A stretch of 64,000 nucleotides of DNA, from NCBI RefSeq assembly GCF_900002575.1, contig NZ_LN650648.1, positions 2,581,565-2,645,564 on the forward strand, read 5' to 3'. This DNA is from Romboutsia hominis (GTDB taxonomy: Bacteria; Bacillota; Clostridia; Peptostreptococcales; Peptostreptococcaceae). The position numbers and the translations under genes were made by a program. Under the pieces are notes generated by a model. That model had not been told where the DNA came from and searched no databases. It worked only from the letters and a program-made list of their open reading frames with translations. The first letter of the stretch is position 1. Every line of letters starts with the position of its first letter. Below are positions 63,233-64,000 of this stretch, in pieces.

Positions 63233-63289
63233 TCTTTATCTTTTAGAGTTAATACTCTGAAAACTGTATATCATTTAGTTAATGATTTT

Positions 63290-64000
<711 letters not shown>

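Noticed and set aside
63233-63289. tRNA gene in the 23S-5S spacer
   Set aside because: Only 57 bases, A/T-rich, no cloverleaf sequence.

Overview
The window is AT-rich DNA from a low-GC, spore-forming, anaerobic Gram-positive bacterium. Gene content (soluble FtsH-like protease, AdhE, Mn-type pyrophosphatase, a YtxC-type sporulation protein, BMP-family lipoproteins, a chitobiose-type PTS, T-box and L20-leader control) points to the Clostridia, most likely Peptostreptococcaceae (Clostridioides/Paraclostridium/Romboutsia-like). That placement is inferred from protein content, not from a search. Most genes lie on the minus strand. The right edge is the end of an rRNA operon on the minus strand (23S then 5S), so transcription runs right to left across most of the window.

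Layout. 1-1,640: the infC-rpmI-rplT translation operon with an L20-type leader; infC starts at ATT. 1.8-7.1 kb: a membrane-anchor-less FtsH-like protease facing thrS, which has a T-box leader, then a DUF445 membrane protein and a YtxC-like protein. 7.3-12.2 kb: a BMP-type nucleoside ABC importer (lipoprotein, ATPase, two permeases). 12.5-22.2 kb: DegV, TrmL, endonuclease III, a Lon-related protease, QueG, a RusA-like nuclease, an Fe-S aldo/keto reductase, endonuclease IV, an ArsR-type regulator and glutaminase. 22.3-31.9 kb: a ThrRS-like/uridine-kinase fusion, a TIM-barrel protein, signal peptidase I, a protein with a Csm6-like HEPN signature, an rRNA m5C methyltransferase, PrsW, a SpoIID-like/peptidoglycan-binding protein, a DUF3298 protein and a small membrane protein. 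32.2-37.1 kb: a complete chitobiose-type PTS operon (IIB, IIC, GH4, ChbG, IIA) behind a GntR/HutC regulator, with a 17-base inverted repeat over its promoter.

37.3-47.2 kb: RNA modification enzymes, fructose-bisphosphate aldolase, a 5'-nucleotidase-like HAD protein, a metallophosphoesterase, a small alarmone synthetase with MBL and YkgJ-type neighbours, and several unrecognised small proteins. 47.3-57.7 kb: adhE with a Rex-like site, ppaC, ppiB, a P-loop NTPase, a patatin, an M18 aminopeptidase and pcrA. 57.9-62.5 kb: a second BMP lipoprotein, a cobalamin riboswitch with its own terminator and no close target gene, and a CobS/CobT-like AAA+/VWA pair. 62.7-64.0 kb: a decayed gene, 5S rRNA and the 3' part of 23S rRNA.

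Most of the window is housekeeping. The points that deserve a second look are the stand-alone HEPN protein in the lepB operon, the cobalamin riboswitch beside the AAA+/VWA pair and a BMP lipoprotein, the ThrRS-like/kinase fusion, and the well-formed operators in front of both BMP genes and the chb operon. No CRISPR array, prophage or insertion sequence was seen.
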